Below, piece by piece: positions 1 to 7,595 of a stretch of 26,190 nucleotides of DNA. The translations under genes were made by a program, and so were the position numbers. The stretch's first letter is position 1. Every line of letters starts with the position of its first letter. The notes beneath the pieces were generated by a model. The model did not search any database, had not been told where the DNA came from, and was given only the letters and a program-made list of their open reading frames with translations. Source of the DNA: DASUFI01 sp036274635 (GTDB lineage: Bacteria; Planctomycetota; B15-G4); assembly GCA_036274635.1 (NCBI GenBank), contig DASUFI010000187.1:1-26190 (forward strand). Reading direction: 5' to 3'.

Positions 1-253
1 GGCTGAACTGCAGGTCGTTGAGATCGGTCCACACGACGTTCGCGCCGACGCAGTGTGTGCCGTCCGGCGCGTCCGGATTGAGGGCGAGGCGCAGACCGTC
101 GTCGTAGTAGCAAACCGCCGCGAGCATGTCGTCGCCCGCACGGGAATCTTCGGCGCTGCTGCTGGTGTCGCCCGCGCAGGCAAGGCACGCGGCCGCGGCG
201 AGGACGAGCAGGGCGGAGAGTCGCACGATGGACGTCGGCAAGGGTCGCTTCAC
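1..253 (-). CDS. Probable lipoprotein, 5' part only (runs off the left edge)
   Basis: The first 84 codons of a gene that continues past the left end. From the GTG at 253 the product begins VKRPLPTSIVRLSALLVLAA, followed by a Cys-containing AAACLACAGD stretch. This is a basic n-region, a hydrophobic core and a likely lipobox (Cys23 or Cys26), so an exported, probably lipid-anchored protein. After a Ser/Asp-rich linker comes AAVCYYDDGLRLALNPD and a segment with one more Cys; no family was recognised. The GTG at 253 is chosen because GGAG sits 6 nt upstream (260-263) and because starts further in (TTG 241, GTG 226) would lose the basic n-region. A -10-like TAGCAT lies at 311-316. The gene is too short here, and begins with GTG, so simple ORF listing misses it. 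Function unknown. Confidence 0.6.
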   Translation of the reverse strand, partial: MKRPLPTSIVRLSALLVLAAAACLACAGDTSSSAEDSRAGDDMLAAVCYYDDGLRLALNPDAPDGTHCVGANVVWTDLNDLQFS

Positions 254-310
254 AGCGCGCTCCGAAGGAGGTCCGGGTGGATCATGCGCCAAATCCCGCG
301 GCGGGCGGCC

Positions 311-316
311 ATGCTA
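311..316 (-). promoter_or_regulatory. Putative -10 box of the lipoprotein gene
   Basis: Minus-strand GGTAGCAT contains TAGCAT, 57 nt upstream of the GTG at 253. It matches the TA[G/C]NNT hexamer seen before most genes of this window. No convincing -35 box is visible at 16-18 nt spacing. Confidence 0.35.
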
Positions 317-429
317 CCGGGTCGCGCACGCGCCATGGCACTCGATCGTCCCTGCTGCCCTCCGACGGGCGGCGAAGCGGTTCCGAGACGTCGCGAAGCC
401 CGCCGGCTGCCGCCCGTCAGCGCGCGTTC

Positions 430-489
430 TGGTCACATTGAAGAAATATGTCGGAGTCACTGCTCCGACTGATTTCTTCAATGTGACCA
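430..489. repeat. 60-bp nested inverted repeat (long AT-rich hairpin)
   Basis: Two 18-nt arms, 430-447 and 472-489, are exact reverse complements (arm begins TGGTCACATTGAAGAAAT). Inside them a second perfect 7-bp stem (450-456 GTCGGAG with 463-469 CTCCGAC) closes a 6-nt loop. A 2x2-nt internal bulge separates the two stems. The outer arms are strikingly AT-rich for this DNA. There is no T-tract on either side, so it is not a canonical intrinsic terminator, and no flanking target duplication is obvious. It sits 160 nt after the mscS stop and upstream of the lipoprotein promoter. It may be a terminator or processing hairpin, a regulator site or a small mobile palindromic element; the sequence does not decide. 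Confidence 0.9.
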
Positions 490-614
490 CGCACGCCCAG
501 GACGGGCACTCCCTGAATTGGCGCGCGCGCCTTCTCCGAGCGCTGTCAGCGAGCCGCCGCGCTCAGGCGCCACGTGGGCTTGACGCGGCCGCCGGATCCG
601 CAAGTCGTCCGCCC

Positions 615-639
615 GCGGGCGGGCCGCCGGCCCGCCCGC
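615..639 (-). terminator. GC-rich hairpin just after mscS
   Basis: Arms 615-625 (GCGGGCGGGCC) and 629-639 are perfect 11-bp complements around a 3-nt loop, 9 nt beyond the mscS stop codon. No U-tract follows, so termination would be of the U-less type or Rho-assisted. Position and strength suggest a 3' end structure. Confidence 0.5.
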
Positions 640-648
640 CGCGCCGCC

Positions 649-2262
649 CTACTTCTTCGCCGCCGCCTTCTCCTCGTGCTGGACCACGTGCACCGTCTGC
701 GTCGGGAACGCGAACCCGCTGCCTGCCTGCTCCACCACCTCCATGAAGCCCAGCAGCACCTCCTGGCGGAAGGCGCGGAACTCGTTGAAGTCGGCGGTCT
801 GGAACCAGCACAGCACCTCGATCTCGAGCGCGGAGGCGCCCAGGTTGGCGAAGCGCGTGACGACGGTCTCGGGCCAGATGCGCGGGTGGCCGCGCAGGAC
901 GCGCTCGAAGCCGCTGAGCACCTGCTGGATCTGCTCGCGGGTGGCGCCGTACTCGATGCCGACGGTGATCGCCAGGCGGATGCGGTCGCGCGGCGCGAAG
1001 GATTCGATGCGCTGCTCGGCCACCTGGGCGTTGGGGATGGTGACCAGCGTGCGGTCCGGCGTGCGGATGCGCGTGCTGCGCAGGCCGATGACCTCGACGT
1101 TGCCCTGGTGCTCGCCGATCTTGACGAAGTCGCCCTCCTTGAAGGGCTGGTCCGCGCCGATGGCGAAGGCGCCGACGAGGTTCTCGACCGTCTTCTGCGC
1201 GGCGAGCGCGAGGGCGAGGCCGCCGATGCCGACGCCGGCGAGCAGGCCACCCACCTGGAAGCCCAGCGAGGCCAGCGCCGAGATGAGCGCGAGGGCCAGG
1301 ACGACGACCTTGATGACCCGCCCGCCCAGCGGCAGCAGCGAGTGGGCCGCCGGGTGCGCGGCGTTCCACTTCGACTCGCGCACGACCTGCACCAGCACGT
1401 CCACCGAGCGCAGCGCCGCCCAGAAGACGACGAAGAACAGGCCCGAGCGCAGGAACTGGTGCGCCACCTCCTGCTCCGACACCGCCAGGCCCACGAGCGG
1501 CAGCAGCGCCCAGAGCACGGCCAGCAGCCAGGCCAGCGTGAGCGGGCCGCCGATGCGCGCGAGCACGGCGTCGTCCCAGGTGGCCTTGGTGCGCGCGACG
1601 ATGCGGCCCAGGATCGCCCGTGAGACGCGCGCCAGGAAGAAGCCCAGGAACCACGACGCCAGCAGCGCCACCGGCAGCGCCAGCCACTGCCACCACAGCA
1701 GGTCGAAGGGGCCGGTGGCCAGCAGCGCCGGCGGCAGGTGCTCGAGGACCCAGCGGTCCTTGAGCGCGGAGAACCAGCGGTCGACGCGCGCCACCGTGGC
1801 CGCGGAGAACAGCCAGCGCGCGCCCTTCTCGTCCTGCACGCGCACGAGGCGCACCGGCTCCTCGACGCCCGAGCGGCGCGCGATGCCGCCGATCTCCTCG
1901 GTGTCGGCGGCGAGGCCGTCGTCCTGGTTGCCGTCGGCCTCGCCGGAGATCTGGGCGACGTCCAGCGCGAGGTTGTGGTCCAGCACGAACTTCAGGCGGC
2001 GCGCGAGGCGCGGAGCGTCGGCGGGCGGCGTGTCGGGCGGCAGCTCGAGCAGCGGGGCCATCTCGTCCCAGCGGCCCTCGCGGCCCAGGTCCTCGAACTG
2101 CCCCACGGCGGCGCGCGGGCTGTCCGGGGCCACGTGCGCCTGGGCCGGCGCCTGCGCTGCCGACCGGCCGGTGGCGAACGTCAGCAGCGCGGCCAGCACG
2201 GTCGAAGCGCGCACGACGAGGGCGCGTCGCGTCGCGGCAGAGAAGCGGTCGGACCGTGCCAT
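649..2262 (-). CDS. MscS-family mechanosensitive channel with large N-terminal periplasmic domain
   Basis: 537 aa. Small-conductance mechanosensitive channel type protein of the inner membrane, expected to release solutes on hypo-osmotic shock. Residues 1-36 look like a signal peptide or membrane anchor. Residues 45-170 form a soluble domain with DGLAADTEEIGGIA and a WLFSAATVARVDRW segment, an extension I associate with larger MscS homologues. Membrane helices follow from about 186, and the Gly/Ala-rich pore helix (GGLLAGVGIGGLALALAAQ, 338-356) leads to the beta domain (FAIGADQPFKEGDFVKIGE) and the alpha/beta vestibule. The ATG at 2262 has no Shine-Dalgarno sequence, but a -10-like TAGATT ends only 9 nt upstream, suggesting a nearly leaderless mRNA. 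It is divergent from the YVTN/cytochrome gene. Family assignment is firm; ion selectivity and the gating role of the N-domain are not known. Confidence 0.93.
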   Translation of the reverse strand: MARSDRFSAATRRALVVRASTVLAALLTFATGRSAAQAPAQAHVAPDSPRAAVGQFEDLGREGRWDEMAPLLELPPDTPPADAPRLARRLKFVLDHNLALDVAQISGEADGNQDDGLAADTEEIGGIARRSGVEEPVRLVRVQDEKGARWLFSAATVARVDRWFSALKDRWVLEHLPPALLATGPFDLLWWQWLALPVALLASWFLGFFLARVSRAILGRIVARTKATWDDAVLARIGGPLTLAWLLAVLWALLPLVGLAVSEQEVAHQFLRSGLFFVVFWAALRSVDVLVQVVRESKWNAAHPAAHSLLPLGGRVIKVVVLALALISALASLGFQVGGLLAGVGIGGLALALAAQKTVENLVGAFAIGADQPFKEGDFVKIGEHQGNVEVIGLRSTRIRTPDRTLVTIPNAQVAEQRIESFAPRDRIRLAITVGIEYGATREQIQQVLSGFERVLRGHPRIWPETVVTRFANLGASALEIEVLCWFQTADFNEFRAFRQEVLLGFMEVVEQAGSGFAFPTQTVHVVQHEEKAAAKK

Positions 2263-2271
2263 GGCGGGCCG

Positions 2272-2277
2272 AATCTA
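2272..2277 (-). promoter_or_regulatory. Putative -10 box of mscS
   Basis: Minus-strand GGTAGATT; the hexamer TAGATT ends 9 nt before the ATG at 2262. A start site 6-7 nt downstream would leave about 2-3 nt of leader, consistent with the lack of a ribosome binding site. Confidence 0.4.
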
Positions 2278-2362
2278 CCAAGCGCGAGGTGTCGGACGCG
2301 CCGCCGGGGGCCGCGCCGGCCGGTCACGGTCTTGCCGCGGCCCCGCCGCGACAGGCCGCCGG

Positions 2363-2368
2363 TAGACT
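2363..2368 (+). promoter_or_regulatory. Putative -10 box of the YVTN/cytochrome gene
   Basis: CCGGTAGACTGCGCC contains TAGACT, 59 nt upstream of the ATG at 2428. Almost the same 11-mer (GGTAGACTGCG) precedes the radical SAM gene at 24425-24435. No good -35 box at standard spacing. Confidence 0.4.
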
Positions 2369-2427
2369 GCGCCCTGCGCGTCCCGGGGGGGGACGCCGAG
2401 GGCTCCGGGCCACGCGGAGGAGATCGC

Positions 2428-5400
2428 ATGAATCGCACACGGCCCATGTCGCTGGCGCTGCTGGTCGCCGCCGTCTCCCTTCCCGCCGCCGCGCAGGTGG
2501 TGGCCGCGCGCGCGGTCCGCGCGCCGGCCGCGGCGCCGGCCGTCGGCGTGTCGCCCGTCGCGTCCACGGCGGTCGCGCCCTTCCCCAACTTCGAGTCGGG
2601 GCCGGTGCGGCCGCTGCTGCTCACGCCCGACGGCAAGCGGCTGCTCGCCCTCAACACGCCCGACGCGCGGCTCGAGGTCTTCAGCACCGGCGTCGACGCG
2701 CAGGGCATGCCGCACCTCCAGTTCCTGGGCGCGGTCTTCACCGGCCTCGAGCCGGTGTCGATCGCGCTGAGCGACAGCGAGCCGAACACCGCCTTCGTGG
2801 CCAACCAGCTGTCGGACACGGTGACCGTCGTGGACCTCGGTCGGCTCGCAGTGCGCGCCGTGCTGCACGTGGGCGACGAGCCGCAGGACGTGGCCGTGGC
2901 CAACGGGCACCTGCTCGTGACCACCGCGCGCTCGGCCGAGGGCGGCAGCCTCACCGAGCCGGGCGACTTCACGCAGAACGCCGTGGTCGTGCTGGACGCC
3001 GCGCCGCCCTGGGGCCTCGTCGCGCGCACCGCCCTCCCCGCGGACCGGCCGCGCGCGCTGGTGGTGGCCGGCGGCACGGTCTACGTGGCGCCGCAGAACT
3101 CAGGCAACCACACCAGCTGCCTCGACGCCGACCAGGCCGTCCAGCTGGGGCTGCAGCAGACGGACGTGGACGCCTTCGACCCGCCCTTCAGCGTGAACCC
3201 GACGCTGCTCGTGCCGCAGTTCTCGAGCCTCGCCTTCCTGAACCAGAACTTCGGCGTGTTCGGCTGGGAGGTGCCTCAGACGGGGCGCATCGTGATGGAC
3301 GACGAGTTCCCCACGCTGGTGCCGCAGCTCCAGGACAACGACGTCCTGGAGCTGGACCCGGGCAGCGGCGCGCTGCGGCCCGGCGTCGCCCACGGCGTGG
3401 GCACGACGCTGCTGGCCATGGCGCGCAATCCGTCCACCGGCGACCTGTGGGTGGCCGGCACCGACGCGCACAACCGCACGCGCTTCGAGCCCAACGTCAG
3501 GGGCGCGGGCTTCGATAACCGCATCACCGTGGTCGCGCCGGACCTGCAGGTGAAGCAGATCGTCTCGCTGGCGCCGCCGCAGACCTCGGTGATGCACGCG
3601 CAGCCGGTGGCGCTGGCCTTCCTGAGCGGGCCGGCCGGCCGCTTCGGCTACGTGGCCACGCTGGGCGACGACACGGTCGTGGTGCTGGACGCCATGACGG
3701 CGGTGCCGGTGGCCGAGCTGAAGGTGGGCGCGCAGCCCGCCGGCCTCGCCGCCGACGACGCGCACGGCCTGCTGTACGTCCTGTGCCGCGGCGACCAGAC
3801 GCTCCGCGCCTACGACGCCGCGCACGGCCACGCCCCCATCGGCCGCACCGCGCGCCTGAGCTACGACCCCGAGCCGCAGGCGGTGACCCTCGGCCGCCGC
3901 GTGCTGTACGCCGCGGACGGCACGCTCGGCGCCGGCAACGGCAACATGAGCTGCGCCAGCTGCCACGTCTTCGGCCACGCCGACCAGCTCGCCTGGGACC
4001 TCGGCGATCCGCAGGGCGGCCTGGGCTACTCCTACCAGGACCTCATGACCGGGACGCTGGGCTTCGACGGCTCCAAGGTGGCCCTCAAGACGTCCATCAT
4101 GACCCACCCCATGAAGGGCCCGATGGTCACGCAGTCGCTGCGCGGCCTCGGCGACGGCACGGCCACGCCGCTGCACTGGCGCGGCGACCGGCGCTTCCTG
4201 CAGATGTTCCGCGGCGCCTTCGCCGGGCTGCTGGGCGGCACGGGCCTCTCGAGCAAGGACATGCAGGAGTTCGCGGCCTTCGTGCACACGATCAGCTTTC
4301 CGCCCAACCCCTACGAGCCCAAGGACCGCGTGTACACCGGCACGGCGGCGCTCGGGCGCGACCTCTTCGGCATGAACCCGCTCGTGCCCGGCAAGGAATA
4401 CAACAACCTCATCCCGGGCAACGTCACCTGCATCGACTGCCACCAGGGCAACTTCAGCGACGGCACGGACTTCACCGGCTCGCAGGTCACGGTCAACTTC
4501 GACGGCGAGAACCAGATGTTCAATGCCGCGGGCCTGCGCGGCGTGTACGAGAAGGAGTTCGCGGACCTCACCGGCTTCGGCACGCTGCACGACGGCTCGC
4601 TCGACGACATCGAGGACTTCCTGCACTTCGTGCCCGCGACCACGGGCCAGGCCGCCTTCCCGCTGCTCGACGAGCCCGAGAAGCAGGCCGTCGAGGACTT
4701 CGTGCGCGCGTGGGACACGGGCGTCGCGCCCTTCGTGGGCGCGCAGTGGTTCGCCAGCACGGCCACGTTGCCGGGCCTGTACGACTGGCTCGACCTGGCC
4801 GAGGGCCAGGCCAGCGCCGCCAGCCATCCGCTGGATCTCATCGGCAAGGGTCGGCTGCTCACGCCCCACGGCTCGCAGGCGATCGGCCTGCACTTCACCT
4901 GGAACGCCGACATCTCCGATTGGATGTACCGCTCGGACATCGGCAGCTGGAGCTCGCGCGGGCCCATCGTGGCGGCCATCGCCACCGGCGTCCTGCAGAT
5001 CACCTTCACCTGCGTGCCCCCGGGGACGGGCGAGCGCCTGGGCGTCGACCGCGACGAGGACGGCCTGCTGGACGGCATCGAGGTGGCGCACCTCACCAAC
5101 CCGGCCAGCCCGGACACCGACGGCGACGGCTACGCCGACGGCCTCGAGCTGCAGCTGGGCAGCAACGCCGCCGTCTTCGATCCCTTCGTGCCCGACAGCC
5201 AGCCGCCCACCGTGCAGGTGGCCACGCCAGAGGACGTGTTCACCGACACCGCGACGCTGCACGTCGTGACCGACGAGCCGTCCACGCTGGTCGTGGACGT
5301 CGGGCTCGCGGCGGGGCAGTACGACCTGGCCACCTTCCCCGACGCCTCGCTGCGGCGCGCGCACGATCTCGCGCTCGTGGACCTGCCCGCGCTGTCCACG

Positions 5401-5847
5401 ATCTTCTTCCGCGTCACCGCGCTCGACCGCAACGGCAACCCGGGCGTGCTCGAGGGCCAGCTCACCACGGCCCCGCCGCTCTACCGCGTGGCCGACGTGT
5501 CGCTGGACAAGGCCGGCAACGGCACCAACGTGACGCTCACGGCCACGGTGCTCGTGGTCGACCAGGCCGGCACGCCCCTCGCCGACGCACCGGTGCGCGG
5601 CATCTGGGCCGGGCCGCTGGGCGGCGGCGACTTCTTCCCGCTGATCCGCACGGACGCGACGGGCGTGGCCACCTTCGTGCTGGGCCCGTATGCGCCCGGC
5701 CCGGACACGGTGAACTTCGCCGTGGCCTACGTGGGCACCAACGAGACGGCCGACCCGTTCTTCATCGGCCTCGGCGGCGATGCGCCGAAGTTCTTCTACA
5801 ACCAGAGCGCGAACAGCAAGAACAGCGCGGAGATCGCGGTGCCGTGA
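2428..5847 (+). CDS. Secreted YVTN beta-propeller / di-haem cytochrome c / Ca-binding repeat protein
   Basis: 1139 aa; ATG at 2428 behind CGGAGGAG (2415-2422). The reading frame is open further upstream, but the signal peptide (MNRTRPMSLALLVAAVSLPA) fixes this start. Residues about 50-490 are YVTN-type propeller repeats (NTAFVANQLSDTVTVVDLG; FGYVATLGDDTVVVLDAM). Two haem c motifs follow: CASCH at 509-513 and CIDCH at 668-672, with LHWRGD at 582-587, a segment recalled from di-haem peroxidase-like proteins. Residues about 874-910 carry Asp-rich Ca-binding repeats (DRDEDG, DTDGDG), then Fn3/Ig-like domains to a C-terminus rich in Asn and Ser. It is likely periplasmic or surface-exposed and electron-transferring. 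The substrate cannot be read from sequence; peroxidase activity is only a possibility. It converges with rmuC, 4 bp away. Confidence 0.9.
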   Translation: MNRTRPMSLALLVAAVSLPAAAQVVAARAVRAPAAAPAVGVSPVASTAVAPFPNFESGPVRPLLLTPDGKRLLALNTPDARLEVFSTGVDAQGMPHLQFLGAVFTGLEPVSIALSDSEPNTAFVANQLSDTVTVVDLGRLAVRAVLHVGDEPQDVAVANGHLLVTTARSAEGGSLTEPGDFTQNAVVVLDAAPPWGLVARTALPADRPRALVVAGGTVYVAPQNSGNHTSCLDADQAVQLGLQQTDVDAFDPPFSVNPTLLVPQFSSLAFLNQNFGVFGWEVPQTGRIVMDDEFPTLVPQLQDNDVLELDPGSGALRPGVAHGVGTTLLAMARNPSTGDLWVAGTDAHNRTRFEPNVRGAGFDNRITVVAPDLQVKQIVSLAPPQTSVMHAQPVALAFLSGPAGRFGYVATLGDDTVVVLDAMTAVPVAELKVGAQPAGLAADDAHGLLYVLCRGDQTLRAYDAAHGHAPIGRTARLSYDPEPQAVTLGRRVLYAADGTLGAGNGNMSCASCHVFGHADQLAWDLGDPQGGLGYSYQDLMTGTLGFDGSKVALKTSIMTHPMKGPMVTQSLRGLGDGTATPLHWRGDRRFLQMFRGAFAGLLGGTGLSSKDMQEFAAFVHTISFPPNPYEPKDRVYTGTAALGRDLFGMNPLVPGKEYNNLIPGNVTCIDCHQGNFSDGTDFTGSQVTVNFDGENQMFNAAGLRGVYEKEFADLTGFGTLHDGSLDDIEDFLHFVPATTGQAAFPLLDEPEKQAVEDFVRAWDTGVAPFVGAQWFASTATLPGLYDWLDLAEGQASAASHPLDLIGKGRLLTPHGSQAIGLHFTWNADISDWMYRSDIGSWSSRGPIVAAIATGVLQITFTCVPPGTGERLGVDRDEDGLLDGIEVAHLTNPASPDTDGDGYADGLELQLGSNAAVFDPFVPDSQPPTVQVATPEDVFTDTATLHVVTDEPSTLVVDVGLAAGQYDLATFPDASLRRAHDLALVDLPALSTIFFRVTALDRNGNPGVLEGQLTTAPPLYRVADVSLDKAGNGTNVTLTATVLVVDQAGTPLADAPVRGIWAGPLGGGDFFPLIRTDATGVATFVLGPYAPGPDTVNFAVAYVGTNETADPFFIGLGGDAPKFFYNQSANSKNSAEIAVP

Positions 5848-5851
5848 GGGC

Positions 5852-7183
5852 TCAGCCGGCCTCGGCGTCGCGCGGCTTGCCGGTCGGCAGCTCGCGCGGC
5901 GCGCGGTCGACGGCGGGCAGGTCGGGCAGGCGGCGGCGGTCGTCGGCGGGCGGCGCCAGCTTCTCGAGGTCGCGGCCGGCGGGCAGCACGCGCGACTCGT
6001 AGCTGCCGACGGCCTCGTTCCACTTCTTCACGGCCGAGTCGAGCGCGCCGCCGAGGCCTTCGAGGTGCTCGGAGAACTTGCGCACGCGCTCGTGCAGCGT
6101 GCCGGCGGCCTCGGCGATGTGCTCGGCGTTCTCGGCCAGGTCGGCCTGGCGCCAGTAGACGGCCACGGTGCGCAGCAGCGCGAGGAGCGTGACGGGCGTG
6201 GCCAGCAGGATGCGGCGCTCCATGGCCTCGCCCTGCAGCGTGGGGTCGGCCTCGAAGGCGGCGGAGAGGATGGGCTCGCCGGGCACGAAGAGCACGGTGA
6301 AGTCCACGCGCGTGGCCAGCGTGGCGGCGTAGTCGCGACCCGCCAGCGCCTTGACGTGCAGGCGCAGCGCGCCGGCGTGCTCGACCAGCGCGGCGAGGCG
6401 GGCGTCGACGTCGGGCGTCTCGACGGCGCGCATGTAGGCGTCCATGGGCGCCTTGGCGTCCACGGGGATGCGGCCGTCGCCGCCGGGCAGGTTCACGACC
6501 ATGTCGGGACGGCTCCGGTCGTCGAGCACCTCCTGCAGGTCGAAGTCGCAGTGCGCGGTCATGCCGGACATCTCGACCACGTTGCGCAGCGCCATCTCGC
6601 CCCACCGGCCGCGCGCGCGGGCGTCGCCGCGCAGGGCGGAGAGCAGCGAGCGGCTGCTGGTCTGCACGGCGTCCGTGGCCTGGCGCAGAGCTGCGACCTG
6701 CTCCTGCAGCGTGGCGTAGGCGCCCTCGCGCTTGGTCTCCAGCGCCTGCGTGCCCTGCTGCAGCTTCTCGAGCTGCTCCTTGAGCGGGGCCAGCAGGGCG
6801 TCCATCTGCTTGCGGCGCTCCTCGAAGGTGGCGCCCGCCTTCTCCATGAAGGTCTCGCTGTTGCCGCGCAGCGCCTGCTGCGAGAGCAGCGCGAACTCGC
6901 CCTTCAGCGCCCCGATCTCCTCGGCCCGGCGGCGATCCTCGGCGGCGGCCCGCTCGGCGCGCAGCGCGTCCTCGCGCGTGCGCTGCGCGGCGGCCTCGGC
7001 CTTCCACTGCTCGAGCGCGCGCTCGGCGGCGCGGGCCTGTTCCTCGGCGCGGGCTTGGGCCTGGGCGGCGGCGGCGCGCGCGCTCTCCGCGTCGGCGGTG
7101 CGCCGCGCGGCGCGCTGCTGGGCGAGGAATCCGCCAAGCAGCAGGCCGACGGCGAGGGCCGCGACGACGAGGGCGATGGTCAT
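5852..7183 (-). CDS. rmuC: DNA recombination protein RmuC
   Basis: 443 aa. RmuC proteins limit recombination at inverted repeats and carry a predicted nuclease-like core. Residues 1-20 form a membrane helix (MTIALVVAALAVGLLLGGFL), 25-160 a long Ala/Glu/Arg-rich coiled coil, and about 190-370 the conserved core with RGRWGEMALRNVVEMSGM, RPDMVVNLPGG, IPVDAKAPMDAY, VDFTVLFVPGEPI and ILLATPVTLLALLRTVA. The C-terminus is charged and unconserved. The ATG at 7183 is preceded by CGGAGA and by a -10-like TAGAAT at 7207-7212. The acylphosphatase gene lies 76 nt upstream on the same strand. The stop is 4 bp from that of the convergent cytochrome gene, leaving no room for a dedicated terminator. Confidence 0.95.
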   Translation of the reverse strand: MTIALVVAALAVGLLLGGFLAQQRAARRTADAESARAAAAQAQARAEEQARAAERALEQWKAEAAAQRTREDALRAERAAAEDRRRAEEIGALKGEFALLSQQALRGNSETFMEKAGATFEERRKQMDALLAPLKEQLEKLQQGTQALETKREGAYATLQEQVAALRQATDAVQTSSRSLLSALRGDARARGRWGEMALRNVVEMSGMTAHCDFDLQEVLDDRSRPDMVVNLPGGDGRIPVDAKAPMDAYMRAVETPDVDARLAALVEHAGALRLHVKALAGRDYAATLATRVDFTVLFVPGEPILSAAFEADPTLQGEAMERRILLATPVTLLALLRTVAVYWRQADLAENAEHIAEAAGTLHERVRKFSEHLEGLGGALDSAVKKWNEAVGSYESRVLPAGRDLEKLAPPADDRRRLPDLPAVDRAPRELPTGKPRDAEAG

Positions 7184-7206
7184 GCAGGTCTCCGGGCGCG
7201 GGGACG

Positions 7207-7212
7207 ATTCTA
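7207..7212 (-). promoter_or_regulatory. Putative -10 box of rmuC
   Basis: Minus-strand CGTAGAATCG; TAGAAT lies 23 nt upstream of the ATG at 7183. A TTCGAC at 7228-7233 is a possible -35 but at a short 15-nt spacing. Confidence 0.35.
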
Positions 7213-7259
7213 CGCGGCGCCCGGCCCGTCGAAGCCGCCGTTGTCGCGCCGTTCGCGGC

Positions 7260-7556
7260 TCACGCCGTGGGTCGGATCTCGAACCTCACCGGCGCCCCCG
7301 TCGGAGCGGGCAGCCAATGCACGGTCACCTCGGTCACGTCGCTCGCGGGCGGCCCTTCCCGCAGCTGCTGCACCAGTCGCTCGATCCTCGGCCGCGGCCC
7401 GAACACCTCCAGCTCCACGGTGCCCTCGCGGCGGTTGCGGGCCCACCCGGTGAGGCCCAGGGACTCGGCGTGGCTGCTGGCGAACCAGCGGTAGCCCACG
7501 CCCTGCACGCGTCCGGACACGAGCAGGTAGGCGGCGCTTGCGGGGTCGGCGGCCAT
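7260..7556 (-). CDS. acyP: Acylphosphatase
   Basis: 98 aa, normal length for this small enzyme, which hydrolyses the carboxyl-phosphate bond of acylphosphates in the cytoplasm. The signature GRVQGVGYRW spans residues 15-24. The catalytic pair is in place as Arg23 and Asn41 (GLTGWARNRREGTVELE), matching the usual family numbering. The start at 7556 gives MAADPASAAYLLVSG. An in-frame ATG at 7568 (MLAAMAADP) has GAGG 4 nt upstream and is an alternative adding four residues. The reading frame stays open much further upstream only as the antisense shadow of the protease gene. It is divergent from the HtrA-like gene, whose putative -10 box overlaps this start region, and lies 76 nt upstream of rmuC on the same strand. 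Confidence 0.93.
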   Translation of the reverse strand: MAADPASAAYLLVSGRVQGVGYRWFASSHAESLGLTGWARNRREGTVELEVFGPRPRIERLVQQLREGPPASDVTEVTVHWLPAPTGAPVRFEIRPTA

Positions 7557-7568
7557 GGCCGCTAACAT
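7538..7568 (+). promoter_or_regulatory. Putative promoter of the htrA-like/zwf operon
   Basis: TTGCGG (7538-7543), a 19-nt spacer and TAACAT (7563-7568), 27 nt before the ATG at 7596. The spacing is slightly long. It overlaps the start of the divergent acylphosphatase gene. Confidence 0.3.
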
Positions 7569-7595
7569 GATGCCTCGCCTTTGCGCAGGAGCGCC

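Larger units (their letters stand above)
254..648. other. Intergenic region between mscS and the lipoprotein gene
   Basis: About 395 bp without a supported gene. It holds the lipoprotein's GGAG and -10-like box near 260-316, the long palindrome at 430-489, and the GC hairpin at 615-639. An ATG at 284 on the plus strand has a good Shine-Dalgarno sequence (AAGGAGGT, 265-272), but its reading frame runs through the palindrome and gives a low-complexity Arg/Pro-rich peptide, so I do not call it. Confidence 0.6.

Noticed and set aside
284..472. Small plus-strand frame with a good Shine-Dalgarno sequence (AAGGAGGT) and ATG at 284
   Set aside because: Its codons run through the long palindrome and yield an Arg/Pro-rich peptide with no features; it also overlaps the leader of the opposite-strand lipoprotein gene.
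430..489. Integron attC site or IS terminal repeat
   Set aside because: No GTTRRRY/RYYYAAC core sites, no integrase or transposase nearby, and no visible target duplication.
1738..2427. N-terminal extension of the YVTN/cytochrome reading frame through the mscS region
   Set aside because: It runs antisense to mscS, and a proper signal peptide with a ribosome binding site begins at 2428.
3100..5364. Long minus-strand open frame antisense to the YVTN/cytochrome gene
   Set aside because: No recognisable domain or signal; the sense strand carries clear haem motifs and propeller repeats.
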